Assembly: GCA_963822255.1 (NCBI GenBank) | Contig: CAWGGV010000003.1 | Location: 186,001 to 250,000 of the forward strand | Source: UBA7803 sp963822255 | Lineage (GTDB): Bacteria > Pseudomonadota > Gammaproteobacteria > Pseudomonadales > Azotimanducaceae | Direction: 5' to 3' | DNA length: 64,000 bases | Program-made: the position numbers and the translations under genes | Shown here: piece by piece, positions 1 through 8,016 of the stretch | Layout: every line of letters starts with the position of its first letter | Position numbering within the stretch: position 1 is the first letter of the stretch | Notes under the pieces: model-generated | What the model was told of the DNA's origin: nothing | Seen by the model: the letters and a program-made list of their open reading frames with translations, nothing else | Databases searched by the model: none

Positions 1-689
1 ACGAGTGCACGCCGTATCCCGCTAGCGAGGCCGAGGCACGCTCGTCCATGGAGCTGTCCCTGCGCTGGGCCGCGCGCTGCCGGCGTGCCTACGGAGACGG
101 CGACCCGGGCCTGCTGTTCGGCATCGTCCAGGGGGGCATGTACCCGCAGCTGCGCCGCCAGAGTCTGGAGGGGCTGATGGGCCTCGGGTTCGACGGTTAC
201 GCCATTGGCGGTCTCTCCGTGGGAGAAACCAAGGCGGAGATGGACACGGTGCTGACGGCCTTGGTCCCCCACATGCCGGCGGACCGGCCGCGTTATCTCA
301 TGGGGGTGGGCACGCCCGCCGACCTGGTGCGCGGCGTCGAGCTCGGGGTGGACATGTTCGACTGCGTGCTGCCCACCCGCAACGCCAGGAACGGCTACGC
401 GTTCACCTCCCGCGGCACCGTCAAGATCCGCAACGCCCGTCACCGGCTCGCCGACGAGCCGCTCGATCCCGCGTGCTCGTGCTATACCTGCGCTGGGTTC
501 TCGCGGGGCTATCTGCACCATCTGGAGCGTTGCGGCGAAATGCTGGGCGCCATGCTGATGACTCACCACAATCTCTTCTACTATCACGAGCTTATGGCGC
601 GTTTGCGCCACTCTATCGAAACGGGTACATTTCGCAGCCTCATCCAGTCCCTGCAGAACGGTTGGATTTCCCCAGATGAATCTCTTTGA
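1..689 (+). CDS. tgt: Queuine tRNA-ribosyltransferase, 5'-truncated by window edge
   Basis: The frame is open from base 3 and reads ECTPYPASEAEA ahead of the first Met at 48, so the gene enters from the left and only about 229 of the usual ~370 residues are present. Tgt exchanges guanine-34 for a queuosine precursor in GUN-anticodon tRNAs. Visible family marks are GGLSVGE, the catalytic-loop stretch FDCVLPTRNARNG, and the C-terminal zinc site CSCYTC with a later His. It overlaps yajC by 14 nt. tgt-yajC-secD-secF is the standard gammaproteobacterial order, so a shared transcript is likely. The missing N-terminus would hold the first active-site Asp. Confidence 0.96.
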   Translation, partial: ECTPYPASEAEARSSMELSLRWAARCRRAYGDGDPGLLFGIVQGGMYPQLRRQSLEGLMGLGFDGYAIGGLSVGETKAEMDTVLTALVPHMPADRPRYLMGVGTPADLVRGVELGVDMFDCVLPTRNARNGYAFTSRGTVKIRNARHRLADEPLDPACSCYTCAGFSRGYLHHLERCGEMLGAMLMTHHNLFYYHELMARLRHSIETGTFRSLIQSLQNGWISPDESL

Positions 690-1020
690 AACGGCGGCTT
701 ATGCAGCCGATGGTGCGGCGGCGCAACCCGGCAATGCCGGGATCATCAATCTACTGTTCATCGGCGGCTTCGTGCTGATCTTCTACTTCCTGTTGTGGCG
801 GCCGCAGAGCAAGCGCCGCAAGGAGCATCAGACGCTGATGGAAGGCCTCTCCAAGGGTGACGAGGTGGTCACCGCGGGCGGCATCGTCGGTCTGGTCAAC
901 AAGGTGGAAGACGATTTCATCAAGGTTCAGGTGGCGGGTAACGTCGAGCTTCGGATCCAGAAATCGGCGGTGGGCGCGACCCTGCCCAAGGGAACCATCA
1001 AGTCCCTGGATCAGTCGTAG
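676..1020 (+). CDS. yajC: Sec translocon accessory protein YajC
   Basis: A 114-residue single-span inner-membrane protein that associates with SecDF and SecYEG during protein export. A short Ala/Gly-rich N-terminus is followed by one strongly hydrophobic helix (about residues 23-41, IINLLFIGGFVLIFYFLLW). The family signature follows directly: RPQSKRRKEHQ, then the KGDEVVTAGGIVG beta-rich cytoplasmic domain. The length matches E. coli YajC (110). The ATG lies inside the 3' end of tgt, which suggests translational coupling, and 44 nt separate it from secD. Confidence 0.96.
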   Translation: MNLFETAAYAADGAAAQPGNAGIINLLFIGGFVLIFYFLLWRPQSKRRKEHQTLMEGLSKGDEVVTAGGIVGLVNKVEDDFIKVQVAGNVELRIQKSAVGATLPKGTIKSLDQS

Positions 1021-1064
1021 CTCCGTGCTCGGGACGGTGATATTGGCGAGGCGCGACGCCGATC

Positions 1065-2981
1065 ATGGCTAGATCTCCCGGCATTGCGGGAGAAAGCCTG
1101 CTCGGTCGATCCAGGGGCAACAGCCGTCCGCCCAACAGCAATACCTTCATCGGCAGCCTCTTCATTCTCCTGGTGCTGGTGCTGGGCGCGCTGTACGCCG
1201 CGCCGAACCTGTTTCAGCCTGACCCCGCCCTGCAGATTCGGGCCGTCTCCGAAGACGTGCACCTGGACGACGCCACCATGCAGAAGGCGCTCGACACCTT
1301 GAAGCGCGCGGGCATCGAGGTGACCGGATCCGAGCACGATGCCACCTCGGGGCTCATCCGGGTGGCCAGCGACGACCAGCAGCGACGGGGCCGCGACCTC
1401 GTCGTCGGCATACTGAATCCGACCGCCGACCGGCGCTACGTGGTGGCGCTGAACCGGGCACCGACGACGCCCCGCTGGCTGCGGGACATCGGCGGTGAAC
1501 CGATGAGTCTGGGGCTCGATCTGTCCGGCGGCATCCACTTCCTGCTGGAGGTGGACATGGACAAGTTCCTGAGCGACCGGATGAAGAACAACATGGAGGC
1601 GATCCGCGACCTCCTGGTCGAGAAGCGACTGCGCTACGCCAACACCGATTGGCTTGCAGGCCGCACCCTGCGCATTCCGTTCCAGAGCGCCGACATCCGC
1701 AATCAGGCGGAGAGCGCCATCCGCGGCGAGTTCAACGACTTCACCATCACCGAGCAGGACGTCGACGGTCATCCGGGACTGGTGATGTCGGTCAATGACG
1801 CGAAGATCAAGGAGCTCGAAGACTTCGCGATCTCCCAGAACCTGACCAGCTTGCGCAACCGGGTCAACGAGCTCGGTGTCTCCGAACCGCTGGTGCAGCG
1901 GCTCGGCCGCACCCGCATCGTGCTGGACCTGCCCGGCATCCAGGACAGTGCCCGCGCCAAGGAAATCATCAACAAGTTCGCAAATCTGGAGTTCCGCCTG
2001 GTGGCGGGCCCGTCCGCGCGGCCGGGGCAGACCGAGACCTACGATTACGAAGGGCGGACGGTGGTGCTCGACGAGAGCAACATCGTGACCGGCGATCAGG
2101 TGACCGACGCCGTGCAGAACTTCGATCCCAAGACCAGTCAGCCCCAGGTCAGCATCACCTTGAACAATCGCGGCGGCCAGCGCATGAACGAGGTTACCCA
2201 GCACAACGTGGGCAACCAGATGGCAATCATCTTCAAGGAATCGAAGGTGCGCACCCGTACGGTGGTGGAGGACGGCAAGCCCAAAGCGGTACCGTACTCG
2301 GTGGAAGAAAAGCGGGTCATCAACGTCGCCACCATTCAGAGCGCGCTCGGCTACCGGTTCCGCATCACCGGCCTGCAGCTCGCCGAGGCGCGGGACCTGG
2401 CGCTGCTGCTGCGCGCCGGTGCGCTGGCCGCACCCATGTACATCGTCCAGGAAAGCACGATCGGCGCGAGCCTGGGTGACGAGAACATCAAGCAGGGCAT
2501 GAACTCGATGATCATCGGCTTCGCGCTGGTGCTGGTCTTCATGATCGTCTACTACAAGTGGTTCGGCCTGGCCGCCAACGTGGCTCTCGGCGCCAACGTG
2601 ATATTGCTGGTCGCGGTCATGTCGGTGCTCGGGGCGACACTCACTCTGCCCGGCATCGCCGGCATCGTGCTCACCGTCGGCATGGCGGTGGACGCCAACG
2701 TGCTGATCTTCTCGCGCATCCGCGAGGAGCTGGACCGGAGTCCGCCCCAGGCCGCCATCCAGGCCGGCTTCGACCGTGCACTGGTGACCATCCTCGATGC
2801 CAACATCACCACGTTCCTCATTGCCATCATTCTGTTCTTCATCGGCAGCGGTCCGGTGAAGGGCTTTGCGGTGACGTTGTCGGTGGGCCTGGTGACCTCC
2901 ATGTTCACCGCGATCATGGTGACGCGGGCGCTGATCAACCTCATGTACGGAGGGCGCAAGCTCGACAGGTTGAATATATGA
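1065..2981 (+). CDS. secD: Protein translocase subunit SecD
   Basis: 638 residues, close to the usual ~615. SecD uses the proton gradient with SecF to pull exported proteins through SecYEG on the periplasmic side. One N-terminal membrane helix (around residues 30-47) is followed by a large periplasmic domain containing GLDLSGGIHFLLEVD. Five C-terminal helices end in the conserved VGMAVDANVLIFSRIREEL segment. Compared with E. coli, about 25 extra hydrophilic residues precede the first helix, so the true start could lie slightly downstream; no better start with a ribosome site is obvious. The stop overlaps the secF start (ATGA). Confidence 0.96.
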   Translation: MARSPGIAGESLLGRSRGNSRPPNSNTFIGSLFILLVLVLGALYAAPNLFQPDPALQIRAVSEDVHLDDATMQKALDTLKRAGIEVTGSEHDATSGLIRVASDDQQRRGRDLVVGILNPTADRRYVVALNRAPTTPRWLRDIGGEPMSLGLDLSGGIHFLLEVDMDKFLSDRMKNNMEAIRDLLVEKRLRYANTDWLAGRTLRIPFQSADIRNQAESAIRGEFNDFTITEQDVDGHPGLVMSVNDAKIKELEDFAISQNLTSLRNRVNELGVSEPLVQRLGRTRIVLDLPGIQDSARAKEIINKFANLEFRLVAGPSARPGQTETYDYEGRTVVLDESNIVTGDQVTDAVQNFDPKTSQPQVSITLNNRGGQRMNEVTQHNVGNQMAIIFKESKVRTRTVVEDGKPKAVPYSVEEKRVINVATIQSALGYRFRITGLQLAEARDLALLLRAGALAAPMYIVQESTIGASLGDENIKQGMNSMIIGFALVLVFMIVYYKWFGLAANVALGANVILLVAVMSVLGATLTLPGIAGIVLTVGMAVDANVLIFSRIREELDRSPPQAAIQAGFDRALVTILDANITTFLIAIILFFIGSGPVKGFAVTLSVGLVTSMFTAIMVTRALINLMYGGRKLDRLNI

Positions 2982-3895
2982 GGGAAACCAAGATCGACTT
3001 CATGGGCAAGCGCAAGATTATCGGCGCGATCTCGATCACGTTCGTGCTGCTGTCCCTGGGCGACATCATCTTCAGCGGCCTGAACCTCGGCCTCGACTTC
3101 ACCGGGGGAACCCTGGTGGAAGTGCAGTTCGCGAAGCCCGCGGACTCGGCGGTCGTCCGCAGGTATCTGGAAAGCAACGGGTTCAACGGCGGCGTGGTGC
3201 AGTACTCGGGCGCGGAGACCGACCTGCTGATCCGCATGCCGCCGCAGAGCGGCAACAGCCAGGCCAACATCGGCGATGCCATCCTGAAGTCGCTCGGGGG
3301 CCTGGCACCGGACGTCGAGATGCTGCAGTCGAACTACGTCGGGCCCGTGGTGGGGGAGCAGCTCCGTGACGACGCCGGGCTCGCCCTGCTGGCGGCCCTC
3401 GGCGCCGTGATGCTCTACATCCTGATACGATTCACCAAGCAGTTCGCGGTGGGTGCGGTGGTGGCGCTGATTCACGACGTCATCGTGGTGGTCGGCTGCT
3501 TCTCGCTGTTCCAGTGGACGTTCGATCTGTCGGTGCTGGCGGCGGTGCTGGCGGTGGTGGGGTATTCCATCAACGACACCATCGTGGTCTCGGACCGCAT
3601 CCGCGAGAACTTCCGCAACATCCGGCGCGCCACGCCGTTCGAGGTCATCAACCGGTCGATCAACCAGACCCTGGACCGCACTCTGGTCACCTCGGGGACC
3701 ACCTTGCTGGTGCTGGTCGCGCTGCTGGTGGCCGGCGGTGAGACCATCCGCGGCTTCGCCCTGGCGCTCACCATCGGCATCGTCGTGGGCACGTACTCGT
3801 CGATCTACGTGGCTGCCAGCATCATGATGCTGATGAACATCAGCCGCGAGGATCTGCTGGTGCCGGAGCGCGAGTCCGAGGCGGATCGGCCCTGA
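2978..3895 (+). CDS. secF: Protein translocase subunit SecF
   Basis: 305 residues, the normal SecF length, starting at an ATG that shares four bases with the secD stop. SecF is the six-helix partner of SecD in the RND-type SecDF complex. The N-terminal IDFMGKRK basic segment, the first helix, the periplasmic motif LGLDFTGGTLVEVQF and the C-terminal VVGYSINDTIVVSDRIREN block are all present. The open frame extends further upstream inside secD, but that extension is a shadow of secD. Coupling at the ATGA overlap implies matched SecD and SecF production. Confidence 0.97.
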   Translation: MRETKIDFMGKRKIIGAISITFVLLSLGDIIFSGLNLGLDFTGGTLVEVQFAKPADSAVVRRYLESNGFNGGVVQYSGAETDLLIRMPPQSGNSQANIGDAILKSLGGLAPDVEMLQSNYVGPVVGEQLRDDAGLALLAALGAVMLYILIRFTKQFAVGAVVALIHDVIVVVGCFSLFQWTFDLSVLAAVLAVVGYSINDTIVVSDRIRENFRNIRRATPFEVINRSINQTLDRTLVTSGTTLLVLVALLVAGGETIRGFALALTIGIVVGTYSSIYVAASIMMLMNISREDLLVPERESEADRP

Positions 3896-4124
3896 CTTCA
3901 TCCTGAGCCGCGGCGGAAACCTCCCGCTGCACCTCCTCCCACGCGCCACTCGCTTCCACTGCCCCTCAGTAAAGCCGTTTGCGTTGCTTTGAAAAACTGG
4001 GTGACCCGGCCGCTGTTCTTGTCGGACGGCATGGATACTGCTTCGGTTTCCGTGTGTTCAGCGAATACGTCCGGCGGCCAGGTGGCCCGTCCGGCCTCAT
4101 AGAACGCATAGAGGAGTAGCGACC

Positions 4125-4814
4125 ATGACGACAGCTGATTCACACTCGCCCACCCGGGGGACGGGTGAGGCCATGGACCAGGCCGCCGAGCGCCTTCGAC
4201 AGACGGGCCGGGAAACGGTCTCCGACGTGCAAGGAGAGCTGCGAGACAGGTTCGAGCAGGGCAAAAACGCGGCCGCCGATGCCGCTGCCAGAAGCTCGGA
4301 AGTGCTGCAGCATACGTCCAGTGACTTTTCGGATCAGGGTCAGGAAATGCTGGCTCGGGCCAGCAGCATGCTGGCGGGCCAGTTGTCCAACCTGGCGGGA
4401 CGGCTGGAGAACCGCAGTGCCGCGGAGCTCAGCCAGGACGTGCGCAATCTGGCGCGCTCCAACCCCGAGCTTTTCGTCGCGGGCGGCGTGGCCATCGGGC
4501 TGGTGCTCAGCCGGTTCTTCAAGGCTTCTGCGGAGCGCGCTGAGCCGCGTTCCGGCGCTGGCTCGTATGGCACCGGCTCGTCGGATGATTCTTACGGCAC
4601 CGGCTGGTCCGGCGCCGACGAGCACGGCGATGACGGCAGGCAGCGCTCCGGCGGTCCGAGCTACGGCGCCGAAGCCGGCTTGCCGCCAGGGGCCGTGCCG
4701 CCCGCCAGCGGGCCGCTGGGTACCGGGACGCCGGAACAGGCTTCTTCCCGGGTGACGCCGAGCAATCCATCGACCAACCAGCCGGGCAGCCTGCAAGGAG
4801 GCGATCATGAGTGA
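4125..4814 (+). CDS. Predicted envelope/stress protein, amphipathic helices plus one hydrophobic segment
   Basis: 229 residues, starting at an ATG with a good ribosome site (GAGGAG, 4107-4115 area). I do not recognise a named family with certainty. The N-terminal ~110 residues are charged and helical (many Glu, Gln, Arg and Ala). Next come the SNPELFV segment and a short hydrophobic helix (FVAGGVAIGLVLSRFF), an arrangement seen in ElaB/DUF883-like inner-membrane-anchored stress proteins. The C-terminal ~90 residues are Gly/Ser/Pro-rich and probably disordered. It overlaps the holin-family gene by 8 nt and forms a three-gene unit with it and a DUF3618 gene, a combination seen in other proteobacteria. 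Function unknown. Confidence 0.7.
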   Translation: MTTADSHSPTRGTGEAMDQAAERLRQTGRETVSDVQGELRDRFEQGKNAAADAAARSSEVLQHTSSDFSDQGQEMLARASSMLAGQLSNLAGRLENRSAAELSQDVRNLARSNPELFVAGGVAIGLVLSRFFKASAERAEPRSGAGSYGTGSSDDSYGTGWSGADEHGDDGRQRSGGPSYGAEAGLPPGAVPPASGPLGTGTPEQASSRVTPSNPSTNQPGSLQGGDHE

Positions 4815-5289
4815 GCCGGTCAGAGCGACGGAACCCCACACCACGGAAACCAACCGTGACCGCCGCGAGCCGGCCGCCGAGCTGCCGCACGTGGCTGACG
4901 AGTCCATTCCCGTTGGACGTCTGCTGAGGCGGCTGGTGGAAGACGTCACGGTGCTGGTGCGCAAGGAAGTGGCGCTGGCGACCACGGAGGTCTCGAATTC
5001 CATCGACCGCGCCCGCGCCAGCATCGGATCGATCGCTGGTGGCGGCGCCGTGCTGTTTGCGGGATTCCTGTTCCTTCTTCTGTCGGCAACGTTCGCGTTG
5101 GCGCTCGTGGTTCCAGCCTGGGCGGCTGCGTTGATCGTCGGGGCCGCCGCCTGCCTGCTGGGGCTGGTGATGTACCTGGGCGGGCAGAACCGGCTCAAAG
5201 CCGGATTCGTACCGGATCGCGCTACGCGGTCGATGCGCAAGGACGCGGACATGATCGAGAGGCACACACATGGACACACGCATGAATGA
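4807..5289 (+). CDS. Phage-holin-3_6 / Actinobacterial-holin-like membrane protein
   Basis: 160 residues. A basic/acidic N-terminal region with the family-typical LLRRLVEDVTVLVRKEVALATTEV stretch precedes two adjacent hydrophobic helices (about residues 74-98 and 101-125). This is the layout of the Phage_holin_3_6 family, which despite the name is mostly chromosomal and of unknown role. The start ATG overlaps the previous gene and the end overlaps the DUF3618 gene by 20 nt, so the three are translationally linked. No lysis partner such as an endolysin or spanin lies nearby, which argues against a true phage holin. Confidence 0.8.
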   Translation: MSEPVRATEPHTTETNRDRREPAAELPHVADESIPVGRLLRRLVEDVTVLVRKEVALATTEVSNSIDRARASIGSIAGGGAVLFAGFLFLLLSATFALALVVPAWAAALIVGAAACLLGLVMYLGGQNRLKAGFVPDRATRSMRKDADMIERHTHGHTHE

Positions 5290-6139
5290 GCAGTTGAAAT
5301 CGGATGTAGGTAGACGACCGGCGGATCTCGAGGCCGAGGCGGATCGGGCTCGCACGCACATGGAGCAGACCCTGGATGAGCTGGAACGCCGCTTGTCGCC
5401 CGGCCAGCTGCTCGATCAGGCGTTGCGCATGGTCAGAGACAACGGCGGCGGCTTCGGCCGGAATCTGGGGGTGCAGGTACGCAACAACCCCGTGCCGGTG
5501 CTGCTGACCGGGGTCGGCGTCAGCTGGCTGATGATGGCGTCCGATCGCCCCCCTCAGCACGTGGAGCGGACCGGCGATACCACCCATCACGCGGCCGACA
5601 AGGCCCGAAGCGCGGCGGGCACCGCCCGCGGTGTTGCGGGTGATATGGCCGAGGCGGGCCGATCGGCAGGACGCCGTGCCAGTGACACGGCCGGCGCCGT
5701 GCGGGACAGCGCGGGACGGGTGGCCGCCGGCGCGGGATCCGCCCTGTCGGGCATCGCGGGGCGCAGCCGCGACACCGCGCATGGCCTGCAGGACGTGTAT
5801 CGGCGCGGCAGCTCGCAATTCGATTATCTGCGTCGGGAGCAGCCTCTGGTGCTGGGGGCGCTGGCCGTCGCCGCAGGTGCCGCCATCGGTGCACTGTTGC
5901 CGCGGACCCGACGGGAGGACGAGTGGCTCGGCGAGCAGAGTGACGACGCTACTGACCGGCTGAAGGAGGAAGGTAAGCGGCGGGCCGAGTCGCTGAGTGA
6001 GCGGGCGCAGGAAACCGCAGCGGACGCAGCCGCGGAAGCGGTGCGGGAGGCGGGGAAACCGAAGCGCAGCGACGCGCACCGGAGCGACGCCCACGCGTCG
6101 TCTCCGTCGGGCTCCGCACCCTCGCCGGGCGGCGAATGA
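5270..6139 (+). CDS. DUF3618 domain membrane protein
   Basis: 289 residues. The N-terminal ~75 residues carry the DUF3618 pattern: a helical RTHMEQTLDELERRLSPGQLLDQAL, then a short hydrophobic stretch NPVPVLLTGVGVSWLMM. The middle is a long Ala/Arg/Asp-rich low-complexity segment with repeated 'AxxAxD' spacing. A second hydrophobic helix follows (PLVLGALAVAAGAAIGALLP) and then a charged C-terminal tail rich in Ala, Glu and Ser. Two membrane anchors flank an extended middle, so a structural role at the membrane is plausible but not shown. It is the last gene of the trio and ends just before a strong hairpin. Confidence 0.8.
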   Translation: MDTRMNEQLKSDVGRRPADLEAEADRARTHMEQTLDELERRLSPGQLLDQALRMVRDNGGGFGRNLGVQVRNNPVPVLLTGVGVSWLMMASDRPPQHVERTGDTTHHAADKARSAAGTARGVAGDMAEAGRSAGRRASDTAGAVRDSAGRVAAGAGSALSGIAGRSRDTAHGLQDVYRRGSSQFDYLRREQPLVLGALAVAAGAAIGALLPRTRREDEWLGEQSDDATDRLKEEGKRRAESLSERAQETAADAAAEAVREAGKPKRSDAHRSDAHASSPSGSAPSPGGE

Positions 6140-6147
6140 GGGACGTC

Positions 6148-6183
6148 GGAGCGCTCTCCCGGGCGCGATCGGGAGAGCGCTCC
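6148..6183. terminator. 13-bp perfect hairpin between convergent genes
   Basis: GGAGCGCTCTCCC (6148-6160) pairs perfectly with GGGAGAGCGCTCC (6171-6183) around a 10-nt loop. It lies 9 nt after the DUF3618 stop and 45 nt before the suhB stop on the other strand, where a bidirectional terminator would be expected. There is no run of T on either side, so it may act as an RNA 3'-end stabiliser rather than a classical intrinsic terminator. Confidence 0.6.
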
Positions 6184-6227
6184 ACACCTGACAGGCTCGA
6201 CGCCGCCGGCCAACGTCCGCACCGCTG

Positions 6228-7046
6228 TCAGCGCAGCGCGGGCGTCAGGTGCGGGCGCAGGTACTGCACCATCAGCTTGAACACTTTCACGTTGGCGGCA
6301 ACGATGTTGCCGGATTCGAGAAAGTCGTCGCCACCGGACGGCGTGCCGACGAAACCGCCGGCTTCGCGCACCAGCACGGCCCCGGCGGCCACGTCCCAGG
6401 GCTTGAGCTGGAACTCCCAGAAACCGTCCATCCGGCCGGCCGCTACGTAGGCCAGATCCAGCGCCGCCGAGCCGGCGCGGCGGATGCCGCGGCAGGTGGC
6501 CGTAAATTCCCGGAACATCGCCATGTAGGCATCCAGGTGGGGTTCCACGGCGCCAGGCGGAATGCCGGTGCAGATCACGGCGTCCTCGAGCCGGGTGGTG
6601 CGGCTGGCGCGAATGCGCTTGCCGTTGAGCTGCGCACCGTAGCCGCGGGACGCCACGAAGGCTTCGTTGCGCACCGGGTCGAAGATCACACCGTGCTCGA
6701 GCTGACGGCCCTTCTTCAGGCCGATCGACACGCAAAAGTGGGGAATCCCCTGCAGGTAATTGGTGGTGCCATCCAGCGGATCGATGATCCAGGTGAACTC
6801 GGTAGCACTGCCGGCGGTGCTGCCGGAGTAGGACTGGCCATGCTCCTCGCCGAGGATTCCGTGCTCCGGATAGGCCTTGTGCAGGATGTCGATGATGGCG
6901 GTCTCGGCTTCCCGGTCGACGTTGGAGACGAAGTCGTTCCGACCCTTCTGCTGGATGTCGAGGGTGTCCAGGCGGTCCATGGCGCGGAGCATGATCTGTC
7001 CAGCCTGGCGGGCTGCCCGCAAGGCGATGTTGGCCGGTGGTTGCAT
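6228..7046 (-). CDS. suhB: Inositol-1-monophosphatase SuhB
   Basis: 272 residues (E. coli SuhB 267). The frame runs further upstream, but homology begins at MQPPANIALRAARQAG, so the ATG at 7046-7044 is chosen. The metal and active-site motifs of the inositol monophosphatase superfamily are present: GEEHG, then WIIDPLDGTTNYLQGIPHFCVSIGL, and the C-terminal PWDVAAGAVLVREAGG. SuhB hydrolyses inositol-1-phosphate. In E. coli it also joins the rRNA antitermination complex with NusA. It is divergent from trmJ, with 43 nt between the two possible starts. Confidence 0.96.
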   Translation of the reverse strand: MQPPANIALRAARQAGQIMLRAMDRLDTLDIQQKGRNDFVSNVDREAETAIIDILHKAYPEHGILGEEHGQSYSGSTAGSATEFTWIIDPLDGTTNYLQGIPHFCVSIGLKKGRQLEHGVIFDPVRNEAFVASRGYGAQLNGKRIRASRTTRLEDAVICTGIPPGAVEPHLDAYMAMFREFTATCRGIRRAGSAALDLAYVAAGRMDGFWEFQLKPWDVAAGAVLVREAGGFVGTPSGGDDFLESGNIVAANVKVFKLMVQYLRPHLTPALR

Positions 7047-7089
7047 GATGGCGGCGGCGTGGCTTGTCGGGCGCGGTATGCTATCGGCT

Positions 7090-7980
7090 ATGGATGATGA
7101 GTTCATCAGGAATCGCGGCCGGGAGGCCGCTCCCACAGGCGATCGCGGCCGGGAGGCCGCTCCCACAGGCGATCGCGGCCGGGAGGCCGTTCCCAGGGGG
7201 CTCGAGCGGTTGGCTGACGTGCGGGTCGTGCTGGTGGAGCCGAGCCATCCGGGCAACATCGGCGGCGCCGCCCGCGCGCTCAAGACCATGGGGCTGACTA
7301 ACCTGACGGTGGTGAATCCGGCGCGGTTTCCCGATCCCCAGGCCCACTGGCGCGCTGCCGGGGCCCGCGACGTGCTGGAGGCGGTGACGGTCTGCGGATC
7401 GCTGACCGAGGCGATTGCCGACTGCCATTGGGTGGTGGGCACCAGCACGCGCTCGCGGCGCATTCCGTGGCCGGTGCAGTCGGCCGAGGCGGTGGCCGCC
7501 GATGCGCTGGCCCGCCCGCCCGGTACCCGGGTAGCGGTGCTGTTCGGCCGCGAGACCAGCGGGCTCTCCAACGACGAGCTGATGCGCTGCCATTGCCATC
7601 TGCAGATTCCGGCGAATCCGCAATACCCTTCACTGAATCTGGCCATGGCGGTGCAGGTGGTGTGCTACGAGCTCTATAAGCAGGCGCAGGGCCCGGCGCA
7701 GGATGCGCCGCCGGCCACGCACTGGGATCAGCCGCCGGCCACCACGGCGCAGCTCGAAGGCTTCTACGCCCATCTGGAAGGGGTGCTGGTGAACGGCGGC
7801 TTCCTCGACCCGGACAATCCGGGCCAGACCATGACCCGGCTGAGGCGCCTGTTCACGCGGGTCGAGATGGACGAGAAGGAGGTTCAGATGCTGCGTGGCG
7901 TGCTCAAGGAGCTCGATCCCGCGGCACGGCCTGCCGGCGGCAGGGGAGCCGAGCGGGCGCCGGGTGGAACGCCGGAATAG
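7090..7980 (+). CDS. trmJ: tRNA (cytidine/uridine-2'-O-)-methyltransferase TrmJ with repeat-derived N-terminus
   Basis: A SPOUT-family methyltransferase that 2'-O-methylates position 32 of tRNAs. Family homology begins at ADVRVVLVEPSHPGNIGGAARALKTMGL and includes LFGRETSGLSNDEL and the knot segment IPANPQYPSLNLAMAVQ. From the ATG at 7090 the first 40 residues precede the fold and contain three copies of a decapeptide (GREAAPTGDR type) encoded by three 30-bp REP-like repeats. Because 30 is a multiple of 3, the frame survives. No ribosome site is visible at 7090. A TTG at 7210, preceded by AGGGGG supplied by the last repeat, is a good alternative start and would give 256 residues (E. coli 246). 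The stop codon lies inside the IscR-type operator of iscR. Confidence 0.92.
   Translation: MDDEFIRNRGREAAPTGDRGREAAPTGDRGREAVPRGLERLADVRVVLVEPSHPGNIGGAARALKTMGLTNLTVVNPARFPDPQAHWRAAGARDVLEAVTVCGSLTEAIADCHWVVGTSTRSRRIPWPVQSAEAVAADALARPPGTRVAVLFGRETSGLSNDELMRCHCHLQIPANPQYPSLNLAMAVQVVCYELYKQAQGPAQDAPPATHWDQPPATTAQLEGFYAHLEGVLVNGGFLDPDNPGQTMTRLRRLFTRVEMDEKEVQMLRGVLKELDPAARPAGGRGAERAPGGTPE
7111..7200. repeat. REP-like tandem, locus A (3 x 30 bp)
   Basis: Three head-to-tail 30-bp units at 7111-7140, 7141-7170 and 7171-7200. Units 1 and 2 differ only in their first base; the third is slightly diverged. Each holds GCGGCC-GGGA-GGCCGC, a 6-bp perfect stem with a 4-nt loop, followed by TCCCACAGGC. The alternative pairing GGGAG/CTCCC is also possible. 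The array lies at the 5' end of trmJ, and related units occur at 17.8, 38.8 and 49.2 kb. Confidence 0.9.
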
Positions 7981-8009
7981 TGGACCAAATTACTCGGGTA
8001 TTGCATACT
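7977..8009 (+). promoter_or_regulatory. IscR type-1-like operator and iscR promoter
   Basis: Bases 7977-8001 match 22 of 25 positions of the E. coli type-1 IscR site, which is bound by [2Fe-2S]-IscR: ATA at the left, GAC, an A/T-rich centre, and the CGGGTAT right end. The site overlaps a promoter with TGGACC (7981-7986), a 17-bp spacer and CATACT (8004-8009). This is the layout by which IscR represses its own operon. The trmJ stop TAG is inside the operator. Transcription would begin about 8016, directly at the iscR ATG. Confidence 0.82.
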
Positions 8010-8016
8010 TTGCCGG

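Noticed and set aside
1011..2204. Long open frame on the minus strand opposite secD
   Set aside because: GC-rich codon bias creates long antisense frames everywhere here; secD on the plus strand has full homology and the antisense product resembles nothing.
2558..2977. N-terminal extension of SecF into secD
   Set aside because: It reads secD out of frame and gives Arg/His/Gly-rich sequence; homology and the ATGA overlap place the start at 2978.
4807..5289. Prophage lysis gene
   Set aside because: The holin-like family is widely chromosomal; no endolysin, spanin, structural or integrase genes are nearby.
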